A stretch of DNA of 40,278 nucleotides. Origin: Labilibaculum sp032125735 (GTDB taxonomy: Bacteria > Bacteroidota > Bacteroidia > Bacteroidales > Marinifilaceae). The stretch covers positions 1 through 40,278 of the forward strand of contig JAQBBZ010000474.1 in assembly GCA_032125735.1 (NCBI GenBank), in the 5' to 3' direction. Both the position numbers and the translations under genes were made by a program. Below the pieces are notes generated by a model, which was given only the letters and a program-made list of their open reading frames with translations, made no database searches and was not told the origin of the DNA. Of the stretch, positions 1 through 7,035 are shown in pieces; within the stretch, counting starts at the first letter, position 1; every line of letters starts with the position of its first letter.

Positions 1-3000
1 TTTGTTAGTAGTTCATTGCCTGTAAAATCGGGCAATCCCAAATCTAAAATTACACAATCGTAATTGTTTTCTCTAATTAACTTAAAAGCTTCAATACCTG
101 TCGAAACTTCCTCTATTTCGGTATTTGTTGATTTTAAAAGCGTTCTAATAATTTTTCTTGTAATCGCGTCATCTTCAACGATTAATATTTTTTTAGATTC
201 TGTAAATAATTCTTTTCGAATTTTTTTAATTGCACTAGTAAAATCCGTAGCATTAACCCTTGGTAGTTCTTTTCTTTCCCTTTCTCTAATTCCCTCTACA
301 GGATTCACAATATGAATTGGCAAATTGGATGCGTACGGATGTGATCGTAGGCGATCCAGCTCGGTTTCGCCGTTTTTCATTAGAAGTTCTACTCCTATTA
401 TTATTGCAGAAGGTTGATGAGCTTCAATCAGTAAAATAGCGTCTTCAACATTCGAGGCTGCCAAAGCATGAAAATTACTTTCGTGAATTTGGTAGTACAA
501 CAAGCTTGCTTCTTTTTCGTCAGGATGAATAATTATTACTGTAGAACCGGTATGTGGAATATCTCTATCATCATCAATGAATAGTGGCAGTACAACCGGT
601 TTGTTGGCTTCAATTACTAAGTCCTTCTCTTGTAACTCCAAATTTGAGCTTTGCATGGTTTTAATAGATTGTTTAACAGGTATTATTAAAGTAAAAGAAG
701 AACCTTTTCCCGATTCACTTTCCAAATGAATTTCACCACCAAGCATTCTGGCCAGTTCTTTAGAAATTGATAATCCTAATCCTGTTCCACCATATCTTCT
801 TGAAGTACTTCCATCGGCTTGCTGAAATGCTTCAAAAATAGCTTCTTTCTTGTCATCAGGAATTCCTACTCCAGTATCGGTAACCACAAAGGCACATGTT
901 TCATTCTCCTTTAAATCATCCCGTCGTAATATATCTTTATCGGTAACCATTTTCATAGAAACGGAAATGGAACCTTTCGAGGTAAACTTAAACGCATTCG
1001 ATAAAAGATTTTTTAAGATTTGTGTCAAACGCAATTGATCGCTCTCAATTGTTATAGGGAAATCTTTTGCAATGTCTATTGAGAAATTAATTTTTTTCTT
1101 AACTGCCTGATGTTTAAAGTTCATTAAGATTTCTTGAGCGATACTGTCGGAACCCAGGTTTTCGAAATGAACAGTCATTTTTCCGGCCTCAATTTTCGAA
1201 AGATCCAGAATCTCATTAATAAGCTGAAGTAGATCTTTACCGCTTTTGTTAATTATTTCGATTGATTCAACATCTTCTTCATCTAAATTACCTTTTTTGT
1301 TTTTAGTGAGAAGACTCGATAGAATTAGTAAACTATTAAGTGGAGTACGCAACTCGTGTGACATATTTGCGAGGAAATCTGTTTTGTATTGACTTGTCTG
1401 CTCCAATTCACGTGCTTTTGTTTCTAATTTATCGTGAGTTTGAGATAGGCTAATGTTCTTGTTTTGAATTTCTTCTTTTTGAATTTCCAATTGATTGGTC
1501 CGTTCTTCCAATTCTTCATTGGCGACTCTTAGCTCTTCTTGTTGAACCTGAAGCTTTTTCTCATTTTCAATCAGAATTTTAGTTTGTTCAGCTAATTCTT
1601 CGTTTGCTACTCTAAGTTCTTCTTGTTGAACCTGAAGTTCGCAGGCTTGTTTCTGAGTTGTATCCAATAAAGTTTCCAGTTGAACCCGTGCTAATGTTGA
1701 AGCAATTTTAACTGTTATACTTTCACGAACAGATTTTATAAAATCAATTTCCGATTCACTAAATTTTTTAATAGAAGCTAACTCCAATACTCCCCAAAGA
1801 GTATTGTTAAATATTAACGGTACTATAACTATATTGGTAGGCTTAATTTCTCCCGTTCCAGAGAAAATTGTAAAATAATCTTCAGGAACATCTTTAATAT
1901 GTTTTAGTTTTTTTGTTAGAGCCACCTGACCAATTAAACCATGCCCTTTACGAATGTTTTTGTATTGGTTCTTATTTGGTAAGCCAATGGAGGCAGTAAG
2001 TAGGAAAGTCTCATTTTCCTCCTGATAAACGTAAATTGCACCAAGCTCAGCTCTTAAAAATTCAGTCATGAATATCAAAGAGTTATCCGAAACCTCATTT
2101 AAATTTTGATCACCTTGAAGAACCTCATTCAATTGATTCACACCAGATTTAAACCACGATGTTTCATCATTTAGAGCTTTAGCGTCCTTTAGTGTTTTCA
2201 CCATTTGATTTAAGGATGCAGATAATTCATCTTCTCTGGATTTAGGAGTAAGGCTTATACTTAAATCACCTTGTGCAACTTTTTGTGTATAGTTAACCAC
2301 ATTCTGAAAATCTTGCTGGATGATGTTAAAGGAATTTGCTAAGGCACCAATTTCATCTTTTGAACTAATACGTAAAGGAGTGTGAAAGTTACCTTTGGCA
2401 ATTAGTTTAAAGTTATCCACCATCTGTTGAACAGGAACAGAAATAGATTTGGAAATGTATCGGGAAAGTAAAAGGACTAATATGCTTATAAGTACTGCTA
2501 TTGCAATCATTGCCCAGATTAATAGAGAATTAAACTTGCGAGCAAGATCATTTACCTCAGAACTAATACTTACATAATGCTCTTGTATTTTTATTAGTCT
2601 GTCGTTAGTAGATTCTATGTCGATATTTTCTTTTTTACTGAGCAGTTCATTCCTGATTTCGTCTACAAGATCTAGTGTTTTTCTCACATGCTTACGCGTG
2701 TCTTGCAACTCGTTATATTGCAAATTGTTAAGTAGTCTTAATCTGCTAACCATTAATGTTGCATTTTTTATTTCGTTGTTATAGACTTCAGGAGCTCCTT
2801 CAAATAAGTAACTTGCAATCTCTTCGTTAGTTTTTACTGCATAATCGTTTTCAATTTTCAGCATGTTACGAATCATGCTGTTTGCTTGATCTAATTGTTT
2901 TGCAGATGCTTCCAGATATTTAACATCGTTCAGGATCTTGAAATGATAAAGATCTTCAACGGCATCCTTAAGGAGGGTTTGATGTACCCGAACTCCATTA

Positions 3001-3146
3001 ATCATGATATTAAGAGTTCGACTCGTATTGAAAAAATAGCTGGATATAAGACTTAAAAAAAGGATACTGGTAAGGGTGAGAAATGTTAACAATAAAAGCT
3101 TGCTTTTAATTTTCCAGTCTTTAAATCGTGTAAATATTGTACGCAT
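1..3146 (-). CDS. Hybrid sensor histidine kinase with GAF, long coiled coil and two receiver domains (partial, 3' end outside window)
   Basis: The frame is open from ATG at 3146 to the left edge, giving about 1048 residues. The start is followed by a basic stretch and a first membrane segment (about residues 15-36). A periplasmic helical region and a second membrane segment (about 205-228) follow. HAMP spans about 229-280 and a GAF-like domain about 340-475. A long coiled coil then contains the repeated segment LQVQQEELRVANEEL. The H-box LANMSHELRTP places the phospho-acceptor at His597, and the ATPase domain shows GGTGLGLSISKELA. Two receiver-like domains follow. The first has lost its acceptor Asp (AIIIGVELLMKNG). 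The second is intact as far as seen (ILIVEDD, then LDLGLPD with Asp1035) and is cut by the edge. The input signal is unknown; the domain set suggests a multistep phosphorelay. No partner regulator is visible. Confidence 0.93.
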   Translation of the reverse strand, partial: MRTIFTRFKDWKIKSKLLLLTFLTLTSILFLSLISSYFFNTSRTLNIMINGVRVHQTLLKDAVEDLYHFKILNDVKYLEASAKQLDQANSMIRNMLKIENDYAVKTNEEIASYLFEGAPEVYNNEIKNATLMVSRLRLLNNLQYNELQDTRKHVRKTLDLVDEIRNELLSKKENIDIESTNDRLIKIQEHYVSISSEVNDLARKFNSLLIWAMIAIAVLISILVLLLSRYISKSISVPVQQMVDNFKLIAKGNFHTPLRISSKDEIGALANSFNIIQQDFQNVVNYTQKVAQGDLSISLTPKSREDELSASLNQMVKTLKDAKALNDETSWFKSGVNQLNEVLQGDQNLNEVSDNSLIFMTEFLRAELGAIYVYQEENETFLLTASIGLPNKNQYKNIRKGHGLIGQVALTKKLKHIKDVPEDYFTIFSGTGEIKPTNIVIVPLIFNNTLWGVLELASIKKFSESEIDFIKSVRESITVKIASTLARVQLETLLDTTQKQACELQVQQEELRVANEELAEQTKILIENEKKLQVQQEELRVANEELEERTNQLEIQKEEIQNKNISLSQTHDKLETKARELEQTSQYKTDFLANMSHELRTPLNSLLILSSLLTKNKKGNLDEEDVESIEIINKSGKDLLQLINEILDLSKIEAGKMTVHFENLGSDSIAQEILMNFKHQAVKKKINFSIDIAKDFPITIESDQLRLTQILKNLLSNAFKFTSKGSISVSMKMVTDKDILRRDDLKENETCAFVVTDTGVGIPDDKKEAIFEAFQQADGSTSRRYGGTGLGLSISKELARMLGGEIHLESESGKGSSFTLIIPVKQSIKTMQSSNLELQEKDLVIEANKPVVLPLFIDDDRDIPHTGSTVIIIHPDEKEASLLYYQIHESNFHALAASNVEDAILLIEAHQPSAIIIGVELLMKNGETELDRLRSHPYASNLPIHIVNPVEGIRERERKELPRVNATDFTSAIKKIRKELFTESKKILIVEDDAITRKIIRTLLKSTNTEIEEVSTGIEAFKLIRENNYDCVILDLGLPDFTGNELLT

Positions 3147-3460
3147 AGTGTTTTGGCAGTGTTTAGATACTTTATGAACAATTTTGCTAGTGTTTTTTTT
3201 TGTTATCGGTAATAGTACGGCATCATCTGTGAATGGTTACTAAAGTAATGCGAATGTTTCTTTTTTTTACGTCAATTTTTAATTTAGTGATTATTTTTTT
3301 TCTGGAGCATCTAATCCATCAGATATTTCATTCTGTTTTTGTTATTTATTATGGAAATAAATCTTGTTAATGAATTGTTATTTTGTTAGGATTTATTCCT
3401 TGTTAATCATAAGTTTGCATTCATCAAAACAAACAATTAATAATCCTAAAAAGTAACACA
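3147..3460. other. Divergent intergenic region between the kinase and the lipoprotein/PepSY pair
   Basis: About 314 bases, very A/T-rich with several T-runs. No open frame of interest, RNA gene or strong hairpin was seen. It must hold the promoters of both divergent units. Only the rightward one can be suggested: TAAGTTTG at 3410-3417 fits the Bacteroidota -7 element TAnnTTTG. Confidence 0.6.
3383..3417 (+). promoter_or_regulatory. Candidate promoter of the lipoprotein/PepSY operon
   Basis: TAAGTTTG (3410-3417) is an exact TAnnTTTG -7 match, 43 bases before the ATG at 3461. The nearest TTG (3383-3385) is 24 bases upstream of it, longer than the 19-base gap of the clearest promoters in this window, so the -33 assignment is weak. 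Confidence 0.35.
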
Positions 3461-3997
3461 ATGAAATACGTAAGCATCATTGCAATTTGCCTTTTGTGTA
3501 TGTCTTGTAATTTGAAACAAAAGGAGACAAAAAAAGATAATATTGAAGAAAATCAATTGGTCCAAAGCGAAAAATCAGTTGTTACAATTGATCAGTTAAT
3601 GGTAAATGCTGAAAAAACGGTTGGAAAAGAAGTTTATTTTAAAGGTTTAGTAAACCATGTTTGCGCACATTCTGGCAAACGTTGTATTTTGAAAAATGCA
3701 ACAGGTGACTTATCTATTCGAGTTGAAGCGACTGAAAGTTTGGAAGGCTTTGATAAAGAAATGGCAGGTAGTGAAATTATGGTCTCGGGAATTCTTCGTG
3801 AAAAGCGACTTGATGAAGCATCGATTGATGAATTTGAAGCGGAGGTAAAGGTAAAACATGCTTCGGAAGAAGGGGGAAAGAATTGTAGTTCGGAAATGGC
3901 AAATATTAAAGAAATGCGTGACTGGATGAAAGAGAACAACAAGGATTATTATGCAATTTATTATGTAGACGGGAATAGTTATGAAGTTGTGGAATAA
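3461..3997 (+). CDS. Putative OB-fold-like lipoprotein
   Basis: 178 residues. The N-terminus is a lipoprotein signal with lipobox LCMSC (Cys16), so the protein is probably anchored in an envelope membrane. After a charged linker, residues about 45-135 (VTIDQLMVNAEKTVGKEVYF, then a short Cys-rich stretch VCAHSGKRC, then GDLSIRVEA and SEIMVSGIL) have the alternating beta pattern of small periplasmic OB-fold domains (tRNA_anti/DUF4920-like). The two cysteines in CAHSGKRC are spaced CxxxxxxC and could bind metal or form a disulfide. The start is chosen because it gives a perfect signal peptide. The stop lies inside the next gene (17-base overlap), which implies co-translation with the PepSY protein. 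The function is not established; the OB-fold call is by pattern only. Confidence 0.8.
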   Translation: MKYVSIIAICLLCMSCNLKQKETKKDNIEENQLVQSEKSVVTIDQLMVNAEKTVGKEVYFKGLVNHVCAHSGKRCILKNATGDLSIRVEATESLEGFDKEMAGSEIMVSGILREKRLDEASIDEFEAEVKVKHASEEGGKNCSSEMANIKEMRDWMKENNKDYYAIYYVDGNSYEVVE

Positions 3998-4526
3998 TGT
4001 AAAGCTTAGAAAATGGCTACGTTTTATACATCGTGATTTGGGATATTTTTTTGTAGGAATCACCATTATATATTCCGTTTCCGGGATTATCTTAAATCAT
4101 AAAAAAAATGGGGTAGATCCTGCATATCGCACTAAATACGAGACAATACAATTGGCTTCGAATTTAAGTCCCGATCAGTTAACGGCTTATTGGCAAAAAA
4201 ACATTACAGATTATACGCTAACTCGAATACTTCCAGATGACAGTAAATACAATGTTTACCTAAAAGGAGGATTGGGTAATTACGATCCTGTGAATGGACG
4301 TTTGTCGTTTGAGGTGTATGAAAAAAAAGAGTGGGTTTATTTTATTAATAAACTGCATTACAACAGCAGAAAAGGTTGGACACTAATGGCAGATGTATTT
4401 GCTGTAGTAATGATTGTTTTTGCCTTATCAGGAATGTTTATGGTTCCGGGTAAAAAAGGAATTTCAGGAAGAGGCAAATGGTTGGTTCTGATTGGTACTA
4501 TCATTCCATTCTTATTTTTTTTATAA
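3981..4526 (+). CDS. PepSY-associated transmembrane protein
   Basis: 181 residues. The N-terminus KLRKWLRFIHRDLGYFFVG followed by a hydrophobic helix ending VSGIILNHK is the hallmark of the PepSY-associated TM family. A soluble middle part (about 45-125) with KGGLGNYDPVNGRLS is PepSY-like. Two more hydrophobic segments (about 132-155 and 163-181) close the protein, with LHYNSRKGWTLMADVFAV as the conserved entry to the second helix. Family members sit in the inner membrane and are often found with iron or redox genes. The start overlaps the preceding lipoprotein gene by 17 bases, so the two are probably translated together. A strong terminator follows 22 bases after the stop, making a two-gene operon. 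Confidence 0.88.
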   Translation: MKLWNNVKLRKWLRFIHRDLGYFFVGITIIYSVSGIILNHKKNGVDPAYRTKYETIQLASNLSPDQLTAYWQKNITDYTLTRILPDDSKYNVYLKGGLGNYDPVNGRLSFEVYEKKEWVYFINKLHYNSRKGWTLMADVFAVVMIVFALSGMFMVPGKKGISGRGKWLVLIGTIIPFLFFL

Positions 4527-4547
4527 AAAACAAATAGCCTAACAAAG

Positions 4548-4591
4548 AGTTCATTAATAGGATTTAGCTCCCAATTAATGAACTTTTTTTT
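4548..4591 (+). terminator. Rho-independent terminator of the lipoprotein/PepSY operon
   Basis: Perfect 11-bp stem AGTTCATTAAT (4548-4558) with ATTAATGAACT (4574-4584), a 15-base loop, then a T-run to 4591. Confidence 0.85.
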
Positions 4592-4696
4592 GTGGATTTG
4601 ACTTCAATTGAGTTTTGGAATGGTAATTGACCAATCAAAGTCGTTTTGATTAATCATCATTTTGTTAATCAATTTATTCCTGTATATTGCCAATTC

Positions 4697-4704
4697 TAAA
4701 TTTG
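4697..4704 (+). promoter_or_regulatory. Candidate -7 element of the TPR/peptidase-like gene
   Basis: TAAATTTG fits TAnnTTTG and lies 9 bases before the ATG at 4714. No TTG sits at the expected distance upstream, so this is weak, and the leader would be nearly absent. Confidence 0.25.
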
Positions 4705-4713
4705 ATTTAAACC

Positions 4714-5757
4714 ATGAATAGAATACTTGTAACCTTATTACTGATCATTTTCCATTTAAGCTCAATGAGTCAGAACAAGGAATTGAAAAAATTATTTTCG
4801 AAGGGAAAGTACGATCAGGTAATTGAGAAAGCTCAGTCTATGTTGCAGGAAAATTCAACGGATCCGGATTTGAATTCAATTTTAGGGCGTGCTTTTACTG
4901 ATTCGAGGCAATTTACAAAAGCAATTCCTTATTTAGAAAATTCGATTGCATCGGAAAAAGTATCCAGTGAAATAAAAGCTGTGAGTAAGGCTTATTTGGC
5001 AAAATGTTATTTTATTATTGGGGATGAGAAGAAAGCTGTTACTTTATTAAAAGAGTGTCAGAATGACAGTGAATCAAAAGAAGCCACAAAATATGCTCAT
5101 AAATATTTAGGTTTATTTCAGACTGGAATTTATTATAAAGCTTGGGAAGTGGTTGATTCAGATCATATTCGATTTCATTTTCAGGATAAAAAGAAATTGG
5201 AGGATGCTGATAAATACATGAACAGAATCAATCTTAACTTTACGAGAATTACAGAAACGCTAAATGCAGAACCATCCAAAAAAATAGATTTGTTTGTATG
5301 GAGTGACAGAAATGAGGCATTTCGAAAATTTGATCGTCCGCTTGGATTTTCAAATTCAGATCTATGTACTGTGAATGTGTTATACAATCAGCTGAATGAT
5401 TATGAGCTTTGCCATATGCTTTGTCAGCTGGCAGTACAACCAAAGTTTAAGACGATGTTGATCAAGGAAGGTTTGGGAATGTATTTCGATCAAATGGATC
5501 AGAATTTATTGAAAATAGCCCGACTTAGAGTTCCAAAGGATAAATTTTCATTGCTGCAGTTGTGGGAAGAGCCTACTAAGTATGAAAGGGATTTGAGTTA
5601 TCCGGTAGGAGCTGCTTTTATAGAATTTTTAATTAATAAAGGTGGAAGGGAAAACTTGAAGGCGTTTTTAACAATACAAACTATAAAACATGCAAAGGAA
5701 GTTTATCCGGATTTTGATCAATTGGTAAATAATTTTGAAGCCATCTTGATGCAATAG
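4714..5757 (+). CDS. Secreted TPR protein with degenerate gluzincin (peptidase MA-like) domain
   Basis: 347 residues. Residues 1-19 form a signal peptide (ending SSMSQ). Residues about 22-130 contain tetratricopeptide-like helical pairs (KGKYDQVIEKAQ, DSRQFTKAIPYLENSI, GDEKKAVTLLKEC). The C-terminal half resembles the peptidase MA/gluzincin fold: an active-site-like helix YELCH (230-234), then KEGLGMYFD with Glu252, then YPVGAAFIEFLINKGGRENL typical of the end of such domains. In active members the helix reads HExxH; here the first metal ligand His is Tyr230, while the Glu, second His and downstream Glu are kept. The protein is therefore probably a non-catalytic or altered relative, acting in the periplasm or outside. 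It is a single-gene unit bounded by terminators on both sides. Confidence 0.85.
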   Translation: MNRILVTLLLIIFHLSSMSQNKELKKLFSKGKYDQVIEKAQSMLQENSTDPDLNSILGRAFTDSRQFTKAIPYLENSIASEKVSSEIKAVSKAYLAKCYFIIGDEKKAVTLLKECQNDSESKEATKYAHKYLGLFQTGIYYKAWEVVDSDHIRFHFQDKKKLEDADKYMNRINLNFTRITETLNAEPSKKIDLFVWSDRNEAFRKFDRPLGFSNSDLCTVNVLYNQLNDYELCHMLCQLAVQPKFKTMLIKEGLGMYFDQMDQNLLKIARLRVPKDKFSLLQLWEEPTKYERDLSYPVGAAFIEFLINKGGRENLKAFLTIQTIKHAKEVYPDFDQLVNNFEAILMQ

Positions 5758-5779
5758 AATTCAATAAAAAGGAATAGTG

Positions 5780-5816
5780 AAAACCGCCTCCCGATTTGCC
5801 CGAAAGGCGGTTTTTT
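5780..5816 (+). terminator. Rho-independent terminator of the TPR/peptidase-like gene
   Basis: 10-bp stem AAAACCGCCT (5780-5789) with AGGCGGTTTT (5805-5814), a 15-base loop and a T6 run at 5811-5816. It starts 22 bases after the stop codon. Confidence 0.93.
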
Positions 5817-5857
5817 GTGTTTGAACGGATTGGTTATTAATATATTTCGATTTAATT

Positions 5858-6122
5858 CTATTCGTATTTTAATCTTTTAATTGGGTTTTGTGTAGTTGAC
5901 CTCCAACTTTGATATCCAAGTGTAATAATGGAAATTGCAAAAACAAGAATACCTACCAAAACAAAAATTCACCATGGCATATCAATTTTGAAAGAAATTT
6001 TATTTTTGTATTTATTCATTAGTTACTGTGCTATTAGGTTAGGTATTACCACTTTCTTTACATACTTCATAAAAAAAAATAACGGATGTGATGTCGCCAA
6101 TGACCTTCTAAATGTAGATTTT
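5858..6122 (-). pseudogene. Remnant of an FtsX/MacB-type ABC transporter permease (C-terminal end only)
   Basis: Read leftwards, this stretch encodes the typical end of Bacteroidota FtsX-family permeases in pieces. KVIGDITSVIFF corresponds to the conserved 'KVLGASxxxI' segment. After a frame change at an A/T homopolymer comes VVIPNLIA, then KISFKIDMPW, then a TGA where Trp is expected, and finally IFVLVGILVFAIS and ITLGYQSWRSTTQNPIKRLK before TAG at 5858-5860. There are at least three in-frame stops, one frameshift and a small internal deletion. Only the last 80 or so residues survive; the rest of the gene, which would lie to the right, is absent. A 67-residue rightward reading frame across this stretch is judged spurious. 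Confidence 0.75.
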
Positions 6123-6249
6123 TACAACTAAAGTGAGCAAGTCGGGAATAGGATTAAGTCTTTCAAGACAGTTAATGAGACTTCATAGAGGTACGATATC
6201 TTTTAAATCGCTACCGAATAATCAAACTCTGTTTAGATTACAATTTTAA
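6118..6249 (+). pseudogene. Remnant of a sensor histidine kinase (G2 box and C-terminus)
   Basis: The rightward frame ending at TAA 6247-6249 reads GIGLSLSRQLMRLHRGTISF and ends TLFRLQF. This is the G2 box and final strand of a HATPase_c domain as found in Bacteroidota PAS-type sensor kinases. No start codon in a sensible context and no N, G1 or H boxes lie upstream; the frame is closed by TAG at 6115. The fragment abuts the permease remnant, so the 5' parts of both genes are missing together. Confidence 0.75.
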
Positions 6250-6250
6250 A

Positions 6251-6272
6251 TTATCGCATTAAAATGCGATAA
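6251..6272. promoter_or_regulatory. Near-perfect dyad upstream of the TetR gene (candidate operator)
   Basis: TTATCGCATT (6251-6260) and AATGCGATAA (6263-6272) are exact inverted repeats separated by AA. The dyad lies 7 bases upstream of the -33 element of the tetR promoter and has no T-run, so it reads better as an operator than as a terminator. It directly follows the kinase remnant, so an old terminator-like role cannot be excluded. Confidence 0.5.
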
Positions 6273-6278
6273 CATATA

Positions 6279-6308
6279 TTGTATGAGTATATTTTTTATA
6301 TACATTTG
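6279..6308 (+). promoter_or_regulatory. Promoter of the TetR gene (TTG-N19-TAnnTTTG)
   Basis: TTG at 6279-6281 and TACATTTG at 6301-6308 are separated by 19 bases, a good match to the Bacteroidota housekeeping promoter. Transcription should start near 6312-6316, which excludes the upstream ATG at 6279 as the translation start. Confidence 0.6.
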
Positions 6309-6335
6309 TACTCGAAATACCAAATGCGTTCATTT

Positions 6336-6914
6336 ATGGCAAAATCAGATAAGGTTGAGATTCAGGAGAGAGTTACCAAGGTAGCAATGGATATGATGCT
6401 GAAATTTGGCCTTAAAGGTTTAAATATGGTCGAATTATCTCATGAATGTGGGCTGGCGAAAGCAACTTTGTATAAGATTATTGGCACAAAAGAAGATTTG
6501 GTTCGGGAAATAGCTTTTGAAATATTCAATGTGAATATTATTAAAATGTTAGAGCCCTATAAAACTATTGATGATCCGGTACAAGCTACGCAGGAATTCT
6601 TAGATAATTATTTGAGCTATGCCATTGCCGGGCAGAAGATACTAATACAGCAGATTTATAAAGAATATCCGCTTATTGAGAAGGACGTTGATGTGAAATA
6701 TGAAGATGAAATTAGTCTTGTTTATAAGAGATATTCAGAATGGCAGGAAAAAGGATTGATTCGTCAGGACACCAATGTTGAGTATTGTATTGATGCCTTG
6801 CAAAGTTTAAATGATATTTATTTGACAAGGCATTATACGGAAGAAGAGACGATTGATAGATTACGAACAGCTTTTAGATGTATGATAAGGGGAATGGGTA
6901 TTCCTTTAAAATAG
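6336..6914 (+). CDS. TetR/AcrR family transcriptional regulator
   Basis: 192 residues from ATG 6336. The N-terminal helix-turn-helix domain covers about residues 1-55, with ERVTKVAMDMMLKFGLKGLN, then LSHECGLAKATLYKIIGTKE as the recognition part and the usual YxxxxxKEDL-like end. The C-terminal all-helical ligand domain is not informative. An in-frame ATG at 6279 lies inside the promoter, so it is rejected; ATG 6324 (MRSF) is a possible alternative. The gene sits 121 bases upstream of a three-gene RND efflux operon in the same direction, the usual arrangement for a local efflux repressor. Dyads and TGAAC repeats on both sides of it are candidate binding sites. Confidence 0.9.
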   Translation: MAKSDKVEIQERVTKVAMDMMLKFGLKGLNMVELSHECGLAKATLYKIIGTKEDLVREIAFEIFNVNIIKMLEPYKTIDDPVQATQEFLDNYLSYAIAGQKILIQQIYKEYPLIEKDVDVKYEDEISLVYKRYSEWQEKGLIRQDTNVEYCIDALQSLNDIYLTRHYTEEETIDRLRTAFRCMIRGMGIPLK

Positions 6915-6953
6915 TAAAATGAAACAAATAGGTTTCAGTTTTTTAGTGCTGAC

Positions 6954-7024
6954 AATGAACTAAATGGACTGTTGTGGCCTATATTTTTTTGATTGAAATG
7001 AACTAAATGAACGGTAATAGTTCA
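6954..7024 (+). promoter_or_regulatory. TGAAC repeat cluster before the efflux operon (candidate TetR operators)
   Basis: AATGAACTAAATGGAC (6954-6969) and AATGAACTAAATGAAC (6997-7012) are 15/16 identical. The second copy continues into an inverted pair TGAAC (7008-7012)-N7-GTTCA (7020-7024), which ends 12 bases before the ATG of the adaptor gene. A related half-site (GTTCA, 6328-6332) lies in the tetR leader. The role is inferred from position. Confidence 0.45.
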
Positions 7025-7035
7025 AAAGCGACAGT

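Noticed and set aside
5928..6131. A 67-residue rightward open frame
   Set aside because: It has no family features, and the opposite strand carries clear permease remnants, so it is an accidental frame over a pseudogene.
6279..6335. Upstream extension of the TetR protein (MYEYIFYIH...)
   Set aside because: It would be encoded across the promoter elements, and family members start near MAKSDKVE.
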